Source of the DNA: Frankia umida | GTDB taxonomy: Bacteria > Actinomycetota > Actinomycetes > Frankiales > Frankiaceae | Assembly (NCBI RefSeq): GCF_023242945.1 | Contig: NZ_JALKFT010000007.1 | Coordinates: 186,001-250,000, forward strand | DNA length: 64,000 nucleotides | Reading direction: 5' to 3' | Shown: in pieces, positions 43,029-51,167 of the stretch | Numbering within the stretch: position 1 is the stretch's first letter | Layout of the letters: each line of letters begins with the position of its first letter | Program-made: the position numbers and the translations under genes | The notes under the pieces: model-generated | Told to the model about the DNA's origin: nothing | The model's database searches: none | The model's input: the letters and a program-made list of their open reading frames with translations, nothing else

Positions 43029-44347
43029 AGCGCCCGCGCTCCCCGGCGACACCGTCGCCGCCGGACAGCCGGTCGGCGGCCCCTCGGTTCGCGGCCACAC
43101 GGTTCGCGGCCACACGGTTCGCGGCCACACGGTTCGCGGCCACACGGTTCGCGGCCACACGGTCGGCGACCACGTGGTCGGCAGCCGCCTGGTCGGCGGT
43201 CGTGCGGTCGGCGGCGGTCGCCTCGGTGTGCGTCGCGGTGCACACGGCCTGCAACGCGCGGCTGCTGCGGGTCGCCCCACCAGCCACGACCGTCCCCGAG
43301 GGTGTTTCGGTGATCCTGCCGGTCCGCGACGAGGCCGGCCGCCTCGACGACTGTCTCGCGGCCCTGCTCGCCGCCACCCACCTGCCCCGGCTGGAGATCC
43401 TCGTCTACGACGACGAGTCCACCGACGGCACCGACCGGCTGCTCGCCGCCTGGGCGGACCGCGACCCACGCGTCGTCGCCCTGCGTGGCGGCGCGCCGCC
43501 GGCCGGCTGGCTCGGCAAACCGCATGCCTGCGCGCGGGCCGCCGCGCTCGCCCGTGGCAGCGCGCTCGTCTTCGTGGACGCCGACGTGACGCTGGCGCCG
43601 GACGGGCTGGCCCGGGCCGTCCTGCTGCTGCGCGCCACCGGACTCGACCTGATCTCGCCGTATCCGCGTCAGGCGGCCGGTGGGATCGCCGAACGGCTCG
43701 TCCAGCCGTTGCTGTCCTGGCTGTGGCTCGCGCTGCTGCCGCTGCGGATCGCCGAGCGAAGCCCGCGCCCGTCGTTGTCCGCGGCCGGCGGACAGTTCCT
43801 GTGCGTCGACGCGGCCGCCTACCGGCGGGCCGGCGGGCACGCCGCCGTGCGCGACCAGATCATCGAGGACGTCGCCCTGCTGCGCGCCGTCAAGCGGGCC
43901 GGCGGACGGGGCGTCGTCACCGACGGCACGCCGCTGGCCGACAACCGGATGTACACCGACTGGCTGTCCCTGCGCGACGGCTACGCCAAGTCGCTGGCCG
44001 CCGCCGGTGGCAGCCCGGCGGCCAGCGCCGCCCAGGTCGGCCTGCTGGGCTGGCTGTACGTGTTGCCGGCGCTCGCCGCCCTGCGCGGACGCCCCGCCGG
44101 TGTCCTCGGCTACCTCGCCGGCGTCACCAGCCGGACGATCGCCGCCCGCCGCACCGGCGGCCGGGTCTGGCCCGATCCGCTCGCCCACCCGGTCTCGATC
44201 GGCCTGCTCGGCTACCTCACCACGGTGTCCTGGTGGCGTCGCCGCCGCGGCCAGGCCACCTGGAAGGGCCGCCCGGTCACCGCGTCCACCGATCGGTGGA
44301 TGGGCGGGGTCCACCCGATGGAGCACCCGGAGCAGCCGCCCGGGTGA
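43025..44347 (+). CDS. cruG: Family 2 glycosyltransferase, CruG-like
   Basis: Family 2 glycosyltransferase expected to glycosylate the 1'-hydroxyl created by CruF. The core has VSVILPVRDEAGRLDDCLAALL, LVYDDESTDGTD, GWLGKPHACARAA, FVDADVTLAPDGLARAV (DxD) and QIIEDVALLRAVKRAGG (ED acceptor region), with hydrophobic C-terminal segments (residues about 335-400). The 440-residue frame begins at a GTG overlapping the CruF stop, but its first 60 residues are five perfect RFAAT units plus divergent copies, and a hydrophobic stretch (SAVVRSAAVASVCVAVHTA) follows, so the native start could lie within or after the repeats. Confidence 0.83.
   Translation: MKRPRSPATPSPPDSRSAAPRFAATRFAATRFAATRFAATRFAATRSATTWSAAAWSAVVRSAAVASVCVAVHTACNARLLRVAPPATTVPEGVSVILPVRDEAGRLDDCLAALLAATHLPRLEILVYDDESTDGTDRLLAAWADRDPRVVALRGGAPPAGWLGKPHACARAAALARGSALVFVDADVTLAPDGLARAVLLLRATGLDLISPYPRQAAGGIAERLVQPLLSWLWLALLPLRIAERSPRPSLSAAGGQFLCVDAAAYRRAGGHAAVRDQIIEDVALLRAVKRAGGRGVVTDGTPLADNRMYTDWLSLRDGYAKSLAAAGGSPAASAAQVGLLGWLYVLPALAALRGRPAGVLGYLAGVTSRTIAARRTGGRVWPDPLAHPVSIGLLGYLTTVSWWRRRRGQATWKGRPVTASTDRWMGGVHPMEHPEQPPG
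43085..43219. repeat. 15-bp in-frame tandem repeat in the 5' end of the glycosyltransferase gene
   Basis: Five perfect copies of cggttcgcggccaca (starts 43085, 43100, 43115, 43130, 43145) followed by about four degenerate copies to 43219. Translation gives RFAAT five times. Perfect identity of the five copies indicates recent expansion. Confidence 0.95.
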
Positions 44348-44438
44348 GGTGGGAATCCGCGATCCCGCGGGACCGTCCGCATCGCGGGTCGTCCAGCCCG
44401 GGCCGTGCGGGTCGGAGCCGGGTCGTAGAGTCGGCTCC

Positions 44439-45941
44439 GTGGCCCAGGTGGTGGTGATCGGTGCCGGTGTGGGCGGGCTGGCGGCGGCGGCCAGGCTGGC
44501 GGCGGCCGGGCATGAGGTCACCGTCTGCGAGCAGAATCCGGCGGTGGGCGGCAAGCTCGGGTGGTACGAGCGCGACGGCTACGGCTTCGACACCGGCCCG
44601 TCCCTGCTGACCATGCCGCACGTGTTCGAGGATCTGTTCGCCGCGACCGGCGGCCCCCCCGGCCAGGACGAACTCGAGTTGCGTCGGCTCGATCCGATCG
44701 CCGCCTACCGGTTCGCCGACGGCACCGTCCTGGCCGCACACGCCGACGAGGAGGCGTTCCTCGCCGAACTCGACGCCCGGCTCGGCGCACCGGCCGGCGC
44801 GGACTGGCGGCGCCTGGCCGCGCGGGCCGCGCGTGTCTTCGACGCGGCCGAACGGCCGTTCCTGGCCAGTCCGGTGCGGGCGGCCGGGCTTGGCCGGCTG
44901 GCCTGGGCGGCACCCGGGGACATCCCGGCGGTCGCGCCCTGGCGCAGCCTGCGCGGGCTCGGCCAGTCGATGGTGCGGGACCCGCGGCTGCGTCTGATGC
45001 TGGACCGTTACGCCACCTACTCCGGGTCCGACCCACGGCGGGCACCCGCGGCGCTGGTGTCGGTCCTGCACGCCGAACGCCGGTTCGGCGGTTGGTATGT
45101 GCCGGGTGGGCTGCGCCGGCTCGGTGCGGCGATCGACGCGCGGGCGCGCCGCTGCGGGGCCCGGGTCCTGACCGGCACCCGGGTGCGTGCGGTGACGTGC
45201 ACGCCGGGCGGGCGGGTCGACGGTGTCCGCCTCGCCGACGGCATCCGGCTGCCCGCGGACGTCGTCGTCGCGAACGTCGACGCGGCGGCGCTGTACGGCG
45301 GGATGCTGCCGTCGGGGCTCGGCCGGGCCGGGCGCCGTCAGGTGCGGCGGGCGAACCGGTCGATGTCGGGGTTCGTGCTGCTGCTCGCCCTCACCAGGCG
45401 GCCACCCGGCTCCACCCGCCCGCTCGCGCACCACACGGTGACGTTCCCGGCGGACTACGACGCCGAGTTCGACGCGGTGTTCACCGGACAGCTACCCACC
45501 GACCCGGCGATCTACCTGCACACCCCGGACGACCCGGCCTGCGCCCCACCGGACGGCGAGGCCTGGTTCGTCCTGGTCAACGCCGCGCCGCACCTGCCCT
45601 CGGCGGGTGAGGCCGGGCTGGACTGGGATCGGCCGGGGCTCGCCGACGGCTACGCGCGCCATGTGCTGGACCTGCTGGCGGCCCGCGGGTTCGACGTGCG
45701 GGACCGGCTGCGCTGGTACGAGACGATCACCCCGGCCGATCTCGAGCGGCGCACGGGGGCACCCGGCGGGGCGATCTACGGGACGGCCTCGCACGGTGCG
45801 CGTTCGGCGTTCCTGCGCCCGCCGAACGCGACCGCCGTCAGGGGCCTGTTCCACGTCGGCGGCTCGGCGCATCCCGGTGGCGGCCTGCCGCTGGTGGTGC
45901 TGTCGGCGGCGATCGTCGCCGACCTCGTCGGCCCCGCCTAG
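44439..45941 (+). CDS. crtD: Carotenoid desaturase, CrtI/CrtD family
   Basis: FAD-dependent carotene desaturase-like protein of 500 residues: VVVIGAGVGGLAAAARLAAAGHEVTVCEQN at the N-terminus, GGKLGWYERDGYGFDTGPSLLTMPHVFEDLF, a central GGWYVPGGLRRLGAAI and the C-terminal FHVGGSAHPGGGLPLVVLSAAI signature. Both CrtI and CrtD belong here; location after CruF/CruG and the presence of a separate crtI at 51 kb suggest a CrtD-type 3',4'-desaturase. GTG at 44439 is at the start of the FAD fold; the ribosome site is weak. It is 91 bases after the glycosyltransferase and ends in a strong hairpin. Confidence 0.82.
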   Translation: MAQVVVIGAGVGGLAAAARLAAAGHEVTVCEQNPAVGGKLGWYERDGYGFDTGPSLLTMPHVFEDLFAATGGPPGQDELELRRLDPIAAYRFADGTVLAAHADEEAFLAELDARLGAPAGADWRRLAARAARVFDAAERPFLASPVRAAGLGRLAWAAPGDIPAVAPWRSLRGLGQSMVRDPRLRLMLDRYATYSGSDPRRAPAALVSVLHAERRFGGWYVPGGLRRLGAAIDARARRCGARVLTGTRVRAVTCTPGGRVDGVRLADGIRLPADVVVANVDAAALYGGMLPSGLGRAGRRQVRRANRSMSGFVLLLALTRRPPGSTRPLAHHTVTFPADYDAEFDAVFTGQLPTDPAIYLHTPDDPACAPPDGEAWFVLVNAAPHLPSAGEAGLDWDRPGLADGYARHVLDLLAARGFDVRDRLRWYETITPADLERRTGAPGGAIYGTASHGARSAFLRPPNATAVRGLFHVGGSAHPGGGLPLVVLSAAIVADLVGPA

Positions 45942-45960
45942 AACATCCGGCGGGGCCGAC
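45927..45960. terminator. Bidirectional hairpin terminator between crtD and the SUOX-like gene
   Basis: A perfect 12-bp inverted repeat: GTCGGCCCCGCC (45927-45938), a 10-base loop, and GGCGGGGCCGAC (45949-45960). The crtD stop codon TAG (45939-45941) is in the loop. The converging gene ends at 45977. There is no T-run, as is usual in high-GC actinobacteria. Confidence 0.8.
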
Positions 45961-45976
45961 GAGACCCGGTGCGGTG

Positions 45977-46588
45977 CTACAGACCGGCCCGCACCAGGGC
46001 GACGGCGACGACGTTGCTCACGTAGCGACCGCCCTTGGTGTCCTTGGGCGCGGTCAGCCGCGGACCGGCGGTGGCCAGCGACGTGCCGTCCTCGGTCACG
46101 GCCAGCAGGCTCGCGGTGTTACCGAAGCCGGGGTCGATCTCGGGGAAGGACACGACCGACTCGTAGTTGTCGCTGGCGTGGACGACCACCGCGTAGCGCA
46201 GCGAGTCGTTCTTCACGTCGGCCCGGAAGGACGGCTTGGCCGCCTGCAGCACGTCGTAGAGCAGCGGCCCGGTGTAGGTGTGGGTCTGCGGGCCGGCGCC
46301 GCTCTGGAAGGTGACGGTCTGGGTGTGCTGCGGGTACCTGGTGGCAAGGTCGTTGACGCTGAGCACCAGCGGATGCGCGATCCGCCCGAGCAGCAGCACC
46401 CGGCCGGGAGCGGACGGTACGGCCTTCGCCAGCGGGGCCGCGTCCGAGGCCGCCGGGGCGGCCGGGGGCGGGGTGGCGGCCTGCGCGCCCCAGCTGGGCA
46501 GCAGGCTGAGGGTCACCGCGGTGGCAAGCGCGAAAACCGCGGCGACCAGACGAAGTGGGGACGATCTGCGGGCGATCTGCGACAGCAT
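45977..46588 (-). CDS. Secreted SUOX-fold (molybdopterin-binding-domain-like) protein
   Basis: 203 residues with a Sec-type signal peptide (basic MLSQIARRSSPLR, hydrophobic core, and cleavage plausible after AQA near residue 37). The mature part resembles a small oxidoreductase molybdopterin-binding domain: LVLSVNDLATRYPQHTQTVTF, HTYTGPLLYDVLQAA, YAVVVHASDNYESVVSFPEIDP and GPRLTAPKDTKGGRYVSNVVAVAL. There is no cysteine anywhere, so the usual Mo-ligating Cys of sulfite oxidases is absent and catalysis is doubtful. ATG at 46588. Terminates against crtD. Function unknown. Confidence 0.75.
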   Translation of the reverse strand: MLSQIARRSSPLRLVAAVFALATAVTLSLLPSWGAQAATPPPAAPAASDAAPLAKAVPSAPGRVLLLGRIAHPLVLSVNDLATRYPQHTQTVTFQSGAGPQTHTYTGPLLYDVLQAAKPSFRADVKNDSLRYAVVVHASDNYESVVSFPEIDPGFGNTASLLAVTEDGTSLATAGPRLTAPKDTKGGRYVSNVVAVALVRAGL

Positions 46589-46975
46589 CTTTTCCCGAAT
46601 CCTTTATCGCGGGGTGGGCGGCTCGACGCCGAACCCCGCGGCCAGGACCATCGTGATCGGCGAAACGAGCATACGGCCGGATCGTAGCAATACGTCCGCA
46701 AATTCGGCAGGAAAAGGAGACATCTACCGCGAATTCGGTTCCGCAATCCGCCGCCCCAGTTAGCCTCCGCAAACACTCAGTACACAAATCAAGATCGCCG
46801 CGGATAGCCAGCAATCAGCCACCAACACTCGTCCCACGACCACGCACCGGCTGGCCATCCCCGCACGCCTCGCCCGCATGGCGACACCTCCGTACGCCGG
46901 CGGCGACCAAGCCTGTAGGGCGACACCTGCGCACAGGCGACACGTCCGTACGGCGACCACGTCCGACGTCGATGC
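46589..46975. other. Intergenic region with dispersed GGCGACAC repeats
   Basis: 387 bp without a supported gene. The left half is notably AT-richer than its surroundings (for example around 46660-46800) and would hold the promoter for the leftward secreted-protein gene. The right half (about 46878-46975, running into the end of the next gene near 46996) contains several imperfect copies of ggcgacac[cg]tccgtacg. No hairpin terminator was found. Confidence 0.5.
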
Positions 46976-47797
46976 CTAGGACGGCGACACGTCCGGCGTC
47001 GGTGGGGCCGGCGATGGTGGCGGTGGTGGCGATGGCGCTGGGCCGGCGGGGGGCGGTGCGCCGATGAGGGCGGTTCGAAGCGTGACGGTGAGCTGGAGCA
47101 GCCCGATGGCGCAGACCACGACCGTCGCGGTGGCCGCGACGACGGCGGCGACGTCCGCAAGGCCGGGCACGAGGCCGGCGCCCACCAGGCCGGCACCGGT
47201 CACGATCATTCTGGTCGGGCGCTCACCCACCGTCACTACACCGATCTCACCGAAACCGGCGTTCCCGGCCCGCGCCCGGGTGTACTCCAACAGCCCGAGC
47301 AGACAGCCGGCGGCGACCAGCAGCCCCCCGGGCGCCCCGAGGCACCACAGTCCGACCAGGCACAGCACGTCACCACAGCGGTCGGCGACCGAGTCCAGGA
47401 CATAACCCCACGCGGTGGACCGTCCGGTCAGCACCGCCACCGCGCCATCCACGCTGTCCGCCACGCCGCCGAGGATCAGCGCGACCAGGCCGAGCAGCGG
47501 CCACCGCCCACCCACGACCGACGCGGGCACCACCAGCGCGGTCAGCACAACCCCACCAGCGGTCACCGCGGACGGCGCCACCCGCCGGACCGCCAGCGGG
47601 CGCGCGATCCGGTGGACGAACGTCAGGAACGTCCGGACGAGCCACAGCCCCGAGCGGACGTCGTACCCACCGTGCAGCTGCGACCAGCGAGCGAGATAAC
47701 CGTCAAGATCGAGACCACCGGCCGAATCGGGATGGCCGGCAGGGTCGGGACCGGCCGAATCGGGGCGGCGAGCGGGATCGGGGGCGGGCTTCGGCAC
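46976..47797 (-). CDS. CDP-alcohol phosphatidyltransferase-like membrane protein
   Basis: 273 residues with about five membrane helices. The family motif D-x2-DG-x2-AR-x8-G-x3-D-x3-D is present with exact spacing from DSVDGAV (near residue 114) through GYVLDSVAD, except that the conserved Arg is Val (DGAVAV). All four motif aspartates are retained. Members transfer phosphatidyl groups from CDP-diacylglycerol to alcohols (PgsA, PssA, PIPS); the substrate here is not clear. GTG at 47797 has a weak ribosome site. The last 30 residues are Pro/Ser-rich and encoded by the tail of the GGCGACAC repeat zone. Divergent from the next gene. Confidence 0.8.
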   Translation of the reverse strand: MPKPAPDPARRPDSAGPDPAGHPDSAGGLDLDGYLARWSQLHGGYDVRSGLWLVRTFLTFVHRIARPLAVRRVAPSAVTAGGVVLTALVVPASVVGGRWPLLGLVALILGGVADSVDGAVAVLTGRSTAWGYVLDSVADRCGDVLCLVGLWCLGAPGGLLVAAGCLLGLLEYTRARAGNAGFGEIGVVTVGERPTRMIVTGAGLVGAGLVPGLADVAAVVAATATVVVCAIGLLQLTVTLRTALIGAPPPAGPAPSPPPPPSPAPPTPDVSPS

Positions 47798-47860
47798 ACA
47801 TCCATGAAACAGCGAGGACAGGACGGTGGCCGGGACGTAGGGTCACGGGCAGGGGGTGCC

Positions 47861-48151
47861 GTGACCGAGCAGGCGACCGGAGTGGTGGAGCACATCGAGG
47901 ATCTCGACGTGCCAGCCGTGTTCACGCCCCACCGGGATCAGGTGATGCTCGCCGTGCGCGTCCCCTCGGTGTTCAGCACCCTCGACCTGGGGCTGATCAC
48001 CCAGGTCATCGACGCCGCCAACCAGGCGGGATTCTCCCTGGCCCGCACACAGTCGTTCCGCGAGGACTGGCTGCTGTGCGTGTTCGACTCGTACGCGGCG
48101 GTGTTCGCCCGGCCCGCGACGCCCCCCACACCCACGTCCAGCCCCACCTGA
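47861..48151 (+). CDS. Small hypothetical protein
   Basis: 96 residues from GTG 47861, preceded by a G-rich ribosome site (AGGGGG). The central part (DQVMLAVRVPSVFSTLDLGLITQVIDAANQAGFSL) looks like a compact alpha/beta domain and the last 15 residues are a Pro/Thr tail. No family is recognised and there is no signal or membrane segment. An ATG at 47804 in the same frame would add 19 residues. It runs head-on into metF with 7 bases between the two stops. Confidence 0.6.
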   Translation: MTEQATGVVEHIEDLDVPAVFTPHRDQVMLAVRVPSVFSTLDLGLITQVIDAANQAGFSLARTQSFREDWLLCVFDSYAAVFARPATPPTPTSSPT

Positions 48152-48158
48152 CAGCGCG

Positions 48159-49055
48159 CTAGCGGACGGCCTGGAAGATCTCCCGGGTGGCGCTGGAGCG
48201 GTTCAGGGTGATGAAGTGCAGGCCGGGCGCCCCACCGTCGAGCAGGCGACGGGAGAGTTCGGTCGCCACGTCGACGCCGACGGCGCGCACAGCGGCCGGA
48301 TCGTCGGCGACCGCCTGCAGACGGTCCACCAGGTCGCTCGGCAGGGCGGCACCGGACAGCTGCGCCATTCGCACGATCTGCGACACGTTCGTCACCGGCA
48401 TGATCCCGGGGATGATCGGCTTGTCGCAGCCGAGCGCCCGGACCCGCTCGACCAGGCGGAAGTAGTCGTCCGCGCCGAAGAAGAACTGGGTGATGGCGTA
48501 GTCGGCGCCGGCGTCGAACTTGGCGACCAGATGACGGGCGTCGGTGTCGAGATCCGGCGAGCGGGGATGCTTGTCGGGGAAGGCCGCCACCCCGACGCAG
48601 AAGTCCCCGGCCGCGCGGACCAGGCTGACCAGTTCGCTCGCGTACTCGAGGCCCTGCGGATGGGCGGTCCACGTCCCCTGCGGGTCACCCGGCGGGTCGC
48701 CGCGCAGCACCAGCACGTTGCGCACCCCGGCACCGGCGTAGTTGCCGATCACCTGACGCAGCTCGGCGACGGAGTGGTTGACCGCGGTGAGGTGCGCGAT
48801 GGGGGTGAGCGTGGTCTCGGTGGCGATCCGCTCGGTCACGCGGATCGTGCCGTCCCGCGTGGAGCCGCCGGCACCGTAGGTGACCGAGACGAAGGACGGG
48901 CGCAGCGCCTCGATCTGGCGCAGCGCCGTCCACAGCTGCCGTTCTCCCTCCGACGTCTTCGGCGGGAAGAACTCAAAGGAGAACGACGGTAGCCCCGCGG
49001 CGAGGAACTCGGCCATCGTTGTCGGTCGCGCGCTCACACTACGAACCGCCGTCAT
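48159..49055 (-). CDS. metF: 5,10-methylenetetrahydrofolate reductase
   Basis: Flavin-dependent reductase forming 5-methyl-THF for methionine synthesis. The 298-residue product has SFEFFPPKTSEGERQLW, FVSVTYGAGGSTRDGT, TPIAHLTAVNHS, NVLVLRGDPPGDP, ITQFFFGADDYFRLVERVRALG and PIIPGIMPVTNVSQ, all diagnostic of MetF. The barrel is complete. The start is uncertain: ATG 49055 directly abuts GGAGG, which is too close for a normal ribosome site; ATG 49016 would remove 13 residues before the first conserved strand. A DUF4097-like gene lies upstream on the same strand. Confidence 0.95.
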   Translation of the reverse strand: MTAVRSVSARPTTMAEFLAAGLPSFSFEFFPPKTSEGERQLWTALRQIEALRPSFVSVTYGAGGSTRDGTIRVTERIATETTLTPIAHLTAVNHSVAELRQVIGNYAGAGVRNVLVLRGDPPGDPQGTWTAHPQGLEYASELVSLVRAAGDFCVGVAAFPDKHPRSPDLDTDARHLVAKFDAGADYAITQFFFGADDYFRLVERVRALGCDKPIIPGIMPVTNVSQIVRMAQLSGAALPSDLVDRLQAVADDPAAVRAVGVDVATELSRRLLDGGAPGLHFITLNRSSATREIFQAVR

Positions 49056-49177
49056 CCTCCGAGCGTAGCCCGCCGGAGACCACGCCTGGGAACAGCCCCC
49101 GCCGGCAGCGGCCGGCCGGCGGCCAGCAGGCCGGTCAGGGACGACCACCGACGGACCACGGGCGGTCGGGATGGCCG

Positions 49178-49870
49178 TCAGATGGGCAGCGGGCCCAGCG
49201 GTGCGGTGGTGCCGACCTGCACCCGACCGGAGATGGTGCGGGCCACCACGCGGTGGGCGGCGCCGGGCACCGCGGTGAGGTTCAGGTCGACGCCACGCGG
49301 GTCGCCGGACTCCACGGCGACGTCGTAACGCTCGTCCGGGAGCATCACCGTCACCAGGCCGGTGTCACTCTGCGCGTGGACGTCCCGCGGCGGGCTGCTG
49401 AAGTGCAGGTTCACGTCGCCCTCACGGCTGCGGGCGGCGACGGGGCCGGCGCCGAGCTCCCGGCCGGCGATCGTGCCGTCCCGGGTGACCAGCGACAGCT
49501 CGCCGCCGACGCCCCACAGGGTGATCTCGCCGGTGAGCAGTTCGGCCCGCACCCGGGTACCGGCGGGCACCTGCAACCGGACCCGTACCTCACTGCGACG
49601 ACCGTCGATACGCAGCACCGACCCGACGGTCGTCACGGTGGGTGCCGCCCGGCCGGGCCGACGGCGGACGGTGAGCTCGGCCCGGACGCTGTCCCGGGCC
49701 CGATCCGCCACCTCGACGCGGCCCGCCGCCATCATCAGCTCGACGGCGTCTATACCGTCAACGGTGTGGACGAGTTCGGCAGGTGGCAGTTTCAGCAGGG
49801 AAAGACCGCCGATCGCGGCGGCCAACAGGACCACGGCGATCACCACAACGAGCGTGTCGAACACGGGCAC
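49178..49870 (-). CDS. Membrane-anchored DUF4097-like beta-rich protein
   Basis: 230 residues: an N-terminal signal-anchor helix (LVVVIAVVLLAAAIGGLSLL) followed by repeated short beta strands with glycine turns (GRVEVADRA, VRVRLQVPAGTRVRAELLTGEITLWG, SREGDVNLHF, ISGRVQVGT), the pattern of DUF4097/DUF4098-type adhesin-like repeats. Function is unknown; the bulk is predicted to be outside the membrane. GTG at 49870 lies only 23 bases from the divergent prenyltransferase start, so one promoter must lie inside the neighbouring coding sequence or one start is misassigned. Confidence 0.7.
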   Translation of the reverse strand: MPVFDTLVVVIAVVLLAAAIGGLSLLKLPPAELVHTVDGIDAVELMMAAGRVEVADRARDSVRAELTVRRRPGRAAPTVTTVGSVLRIDGRRSEVRVRLQVPAGTRVRAELLTGEITLWGVGGELSLVTRDGTIAGRELGAGPVAARSREGDVNLHFSSPPRDVHAQSDTGLVTVMLPDERYDVAVESGDPRGVDLNLTAVPGAAHRVVARTISGRVQVGTTAPLGPLPI

Positions 49871-49893
49871 ACCGCACCGTACCCCGGCCGTCG

Positions 49894-50997
49894 ATGACGG
49901 ACATCCGCGTTCGGGTGTCCGCGGTACTGCGTCAGTTCCTCGCCGACCGTGGGGTCACGCTGCTCGAGATCGACCCCGAGCTCGCTCCGTTCCTCGAGGT
50001 GGCCGAACAGGTGCTGCTCGGCGGCGGCAAGCGGCTGCGTCCGGCGTTCTGCTACTGGGGGTGGCGGGGCGTCGGCGCGGCGGACGGTCCCGAAATCGTG
50101 ATGGCCGCCGCGTCCCTGGAAGTGCTACATGCCTGCGCGCTGGTGCATGACGATCTTATGGACGCCTCCGAGCTGCGCCGCGGCCGGGCGAGCGCGCACC
50201 GTGACCTGGCGCTGCGCCATCGCGCCCGCGGGCTGCCCGGTGACAGCGACCGGTTCGGGCAGTCGGCCGCCATCCTGCTCGGCGATCTGTTTCTGAGCTG
50301 GGCGGACGATCTGCTGATGGCCAGCGGCCTGGAACCGGCGGCGCTGCTGCGCGCCTGGCCGATCTACTCCCGGATGCGCACCGAGCTCGTCGCCGGCCAG
50401 TACCTCGACCTCAGCGGCCATCCCCTGGACCTTGGCAGTGACCCGCCCGCGCGCCAGGACGACGAGTCGTCGGCTCCGGATGGCCGACCGTCGGTGCGGA
50501 TCGGACGGATCGCCCGGTACAAGACGGCCGGGTACACCGTGATCCGCCCGTTGCAGCTCGGCGCGCTGCTGGCCGGGGCGCCGCCGGAGTTGCTGGCGAC
50601 GTACGCCGCCTTCGGCGCGCCGCTCGGCGAGGCGTTCCAGCTACGCGACGACATCCTGGATCTGTTCGGCGATCCGGCGGTGACCGGCAAACCCGCAGGC
50701 GAGGACCTGCGCAACGGCCGGCCGAACGCGTTGCTGGCGCTCGCCGCCCGTCAGCCGGACGCGACCGGGCTGCGGGCCCTGGTGGATCGGCCCGATCTTC
50801 CCGCGGCACTCGACCAGGCACGGGCGTTCGTCGTCAGCTGTGGTGCGCTGGAGCTGGCCGAACAGCGGATCGCGGCCTGCGCCGCAGAGGCCCTCGCCGC
50901 CCTGACCGCGGCCACGGCCTCCCCCGCCCCTCTGGACGCCACGACCTTCGACGCGCTGTCACGTCTCGCGGTCGCGGCCACCGTCCGGACACAGTAG
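49894..50997 (+). CDS. crtE: Polyprenyl diphosphate synthase (GGPP synthase-like, CrtE/IdsA type)
   Basis: Trans-isoprenyl diphosphate synthase of 367 residues that condenses IPP with allylic diphosphates. GGGKRLRPAFCYWGW, the first aspartate-rich motif DDLMD (in LVHDDLMDAS), IARYKTAGYTVIRPLQLG, and the second motif DDILD (in QLRDDILDLFGD) are present. Position next to crtI and crtB suggests it supplies C20 geranylgeranyl diphosphate for carotenoids; chain length cannot be read with certainty. ATG 49894 is at the conserved start but has a weak ribosome site. An insert of about 20 residues (DPPARQDDESSAPDGR) interrupts the middle. Confidence 0.9.
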   Translation: MTDIRVRVSAVLRQFLADRGVTLLEIDPELAPFLEVAEQVLLGGGKRLRPAFCYWGWRGVGAADGPEIVMAAASLEVLHACALVHDDLMDASELRRGRASAHRDLALRHRARGLPGDSDRFGQSAAILLGDLFLSWADDLLMASGLEPAALLRAWPIYSRMRTELVAGQYLDLSGHPLDLGSDPPARQDDESSAPDGRPSVRIGRIARYKTAGYTVIRPLQLGALLAGAPPELLATYAAFGAPLGEAFQLRDDILDLFGDPAVTGKPAGEDLRNGRPNALLALAARQPDATGLRALVDRPDLPAALDQARAFVVSCGALELAEQRIAACAAEALAALTAATASPAPLDATTFDALSRLAVAATVRTQ

Positions 50998-51055
50998 GGA
51001 CGACACCACGGCCGCCGCATCTCCCCGCCGCGCGGGCAGCTGACAGAGGCGCCCA

Positions 51056-51127
51056 CAGACGCACGCACACAGACGCACGCACGCACACAGACGCACACAG
51101 ACGCACGCAGACGGACGCAGGGACGCA
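51056..51127. repeat. Degenerate acgcac/acacag repeat upstream of crtI
   Basis: About 70 bp of irregular tandem repeats of acgcac, acacag and gacgcac units between the prenyltransferase stop and crtI, visibly lower in complexity than the surrounding sequence. It precedes the crtI ribosome site by roughly 25 bp. Confidence 0.85.
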
Positions 51128-51167
51128 CGGGCGGGCAACCGGGCAGGCAGGCGGGAGGCGGGGCTTG

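Noticed and set aside
46760..46960. 66-codon minus-strand frame with a hydrophobic end in the 46.6-46.9 kb gap
   Set aside because: Weak start, overlaps the GGCGACAC repeat zone, no recognisable family; not enough to call a gene.
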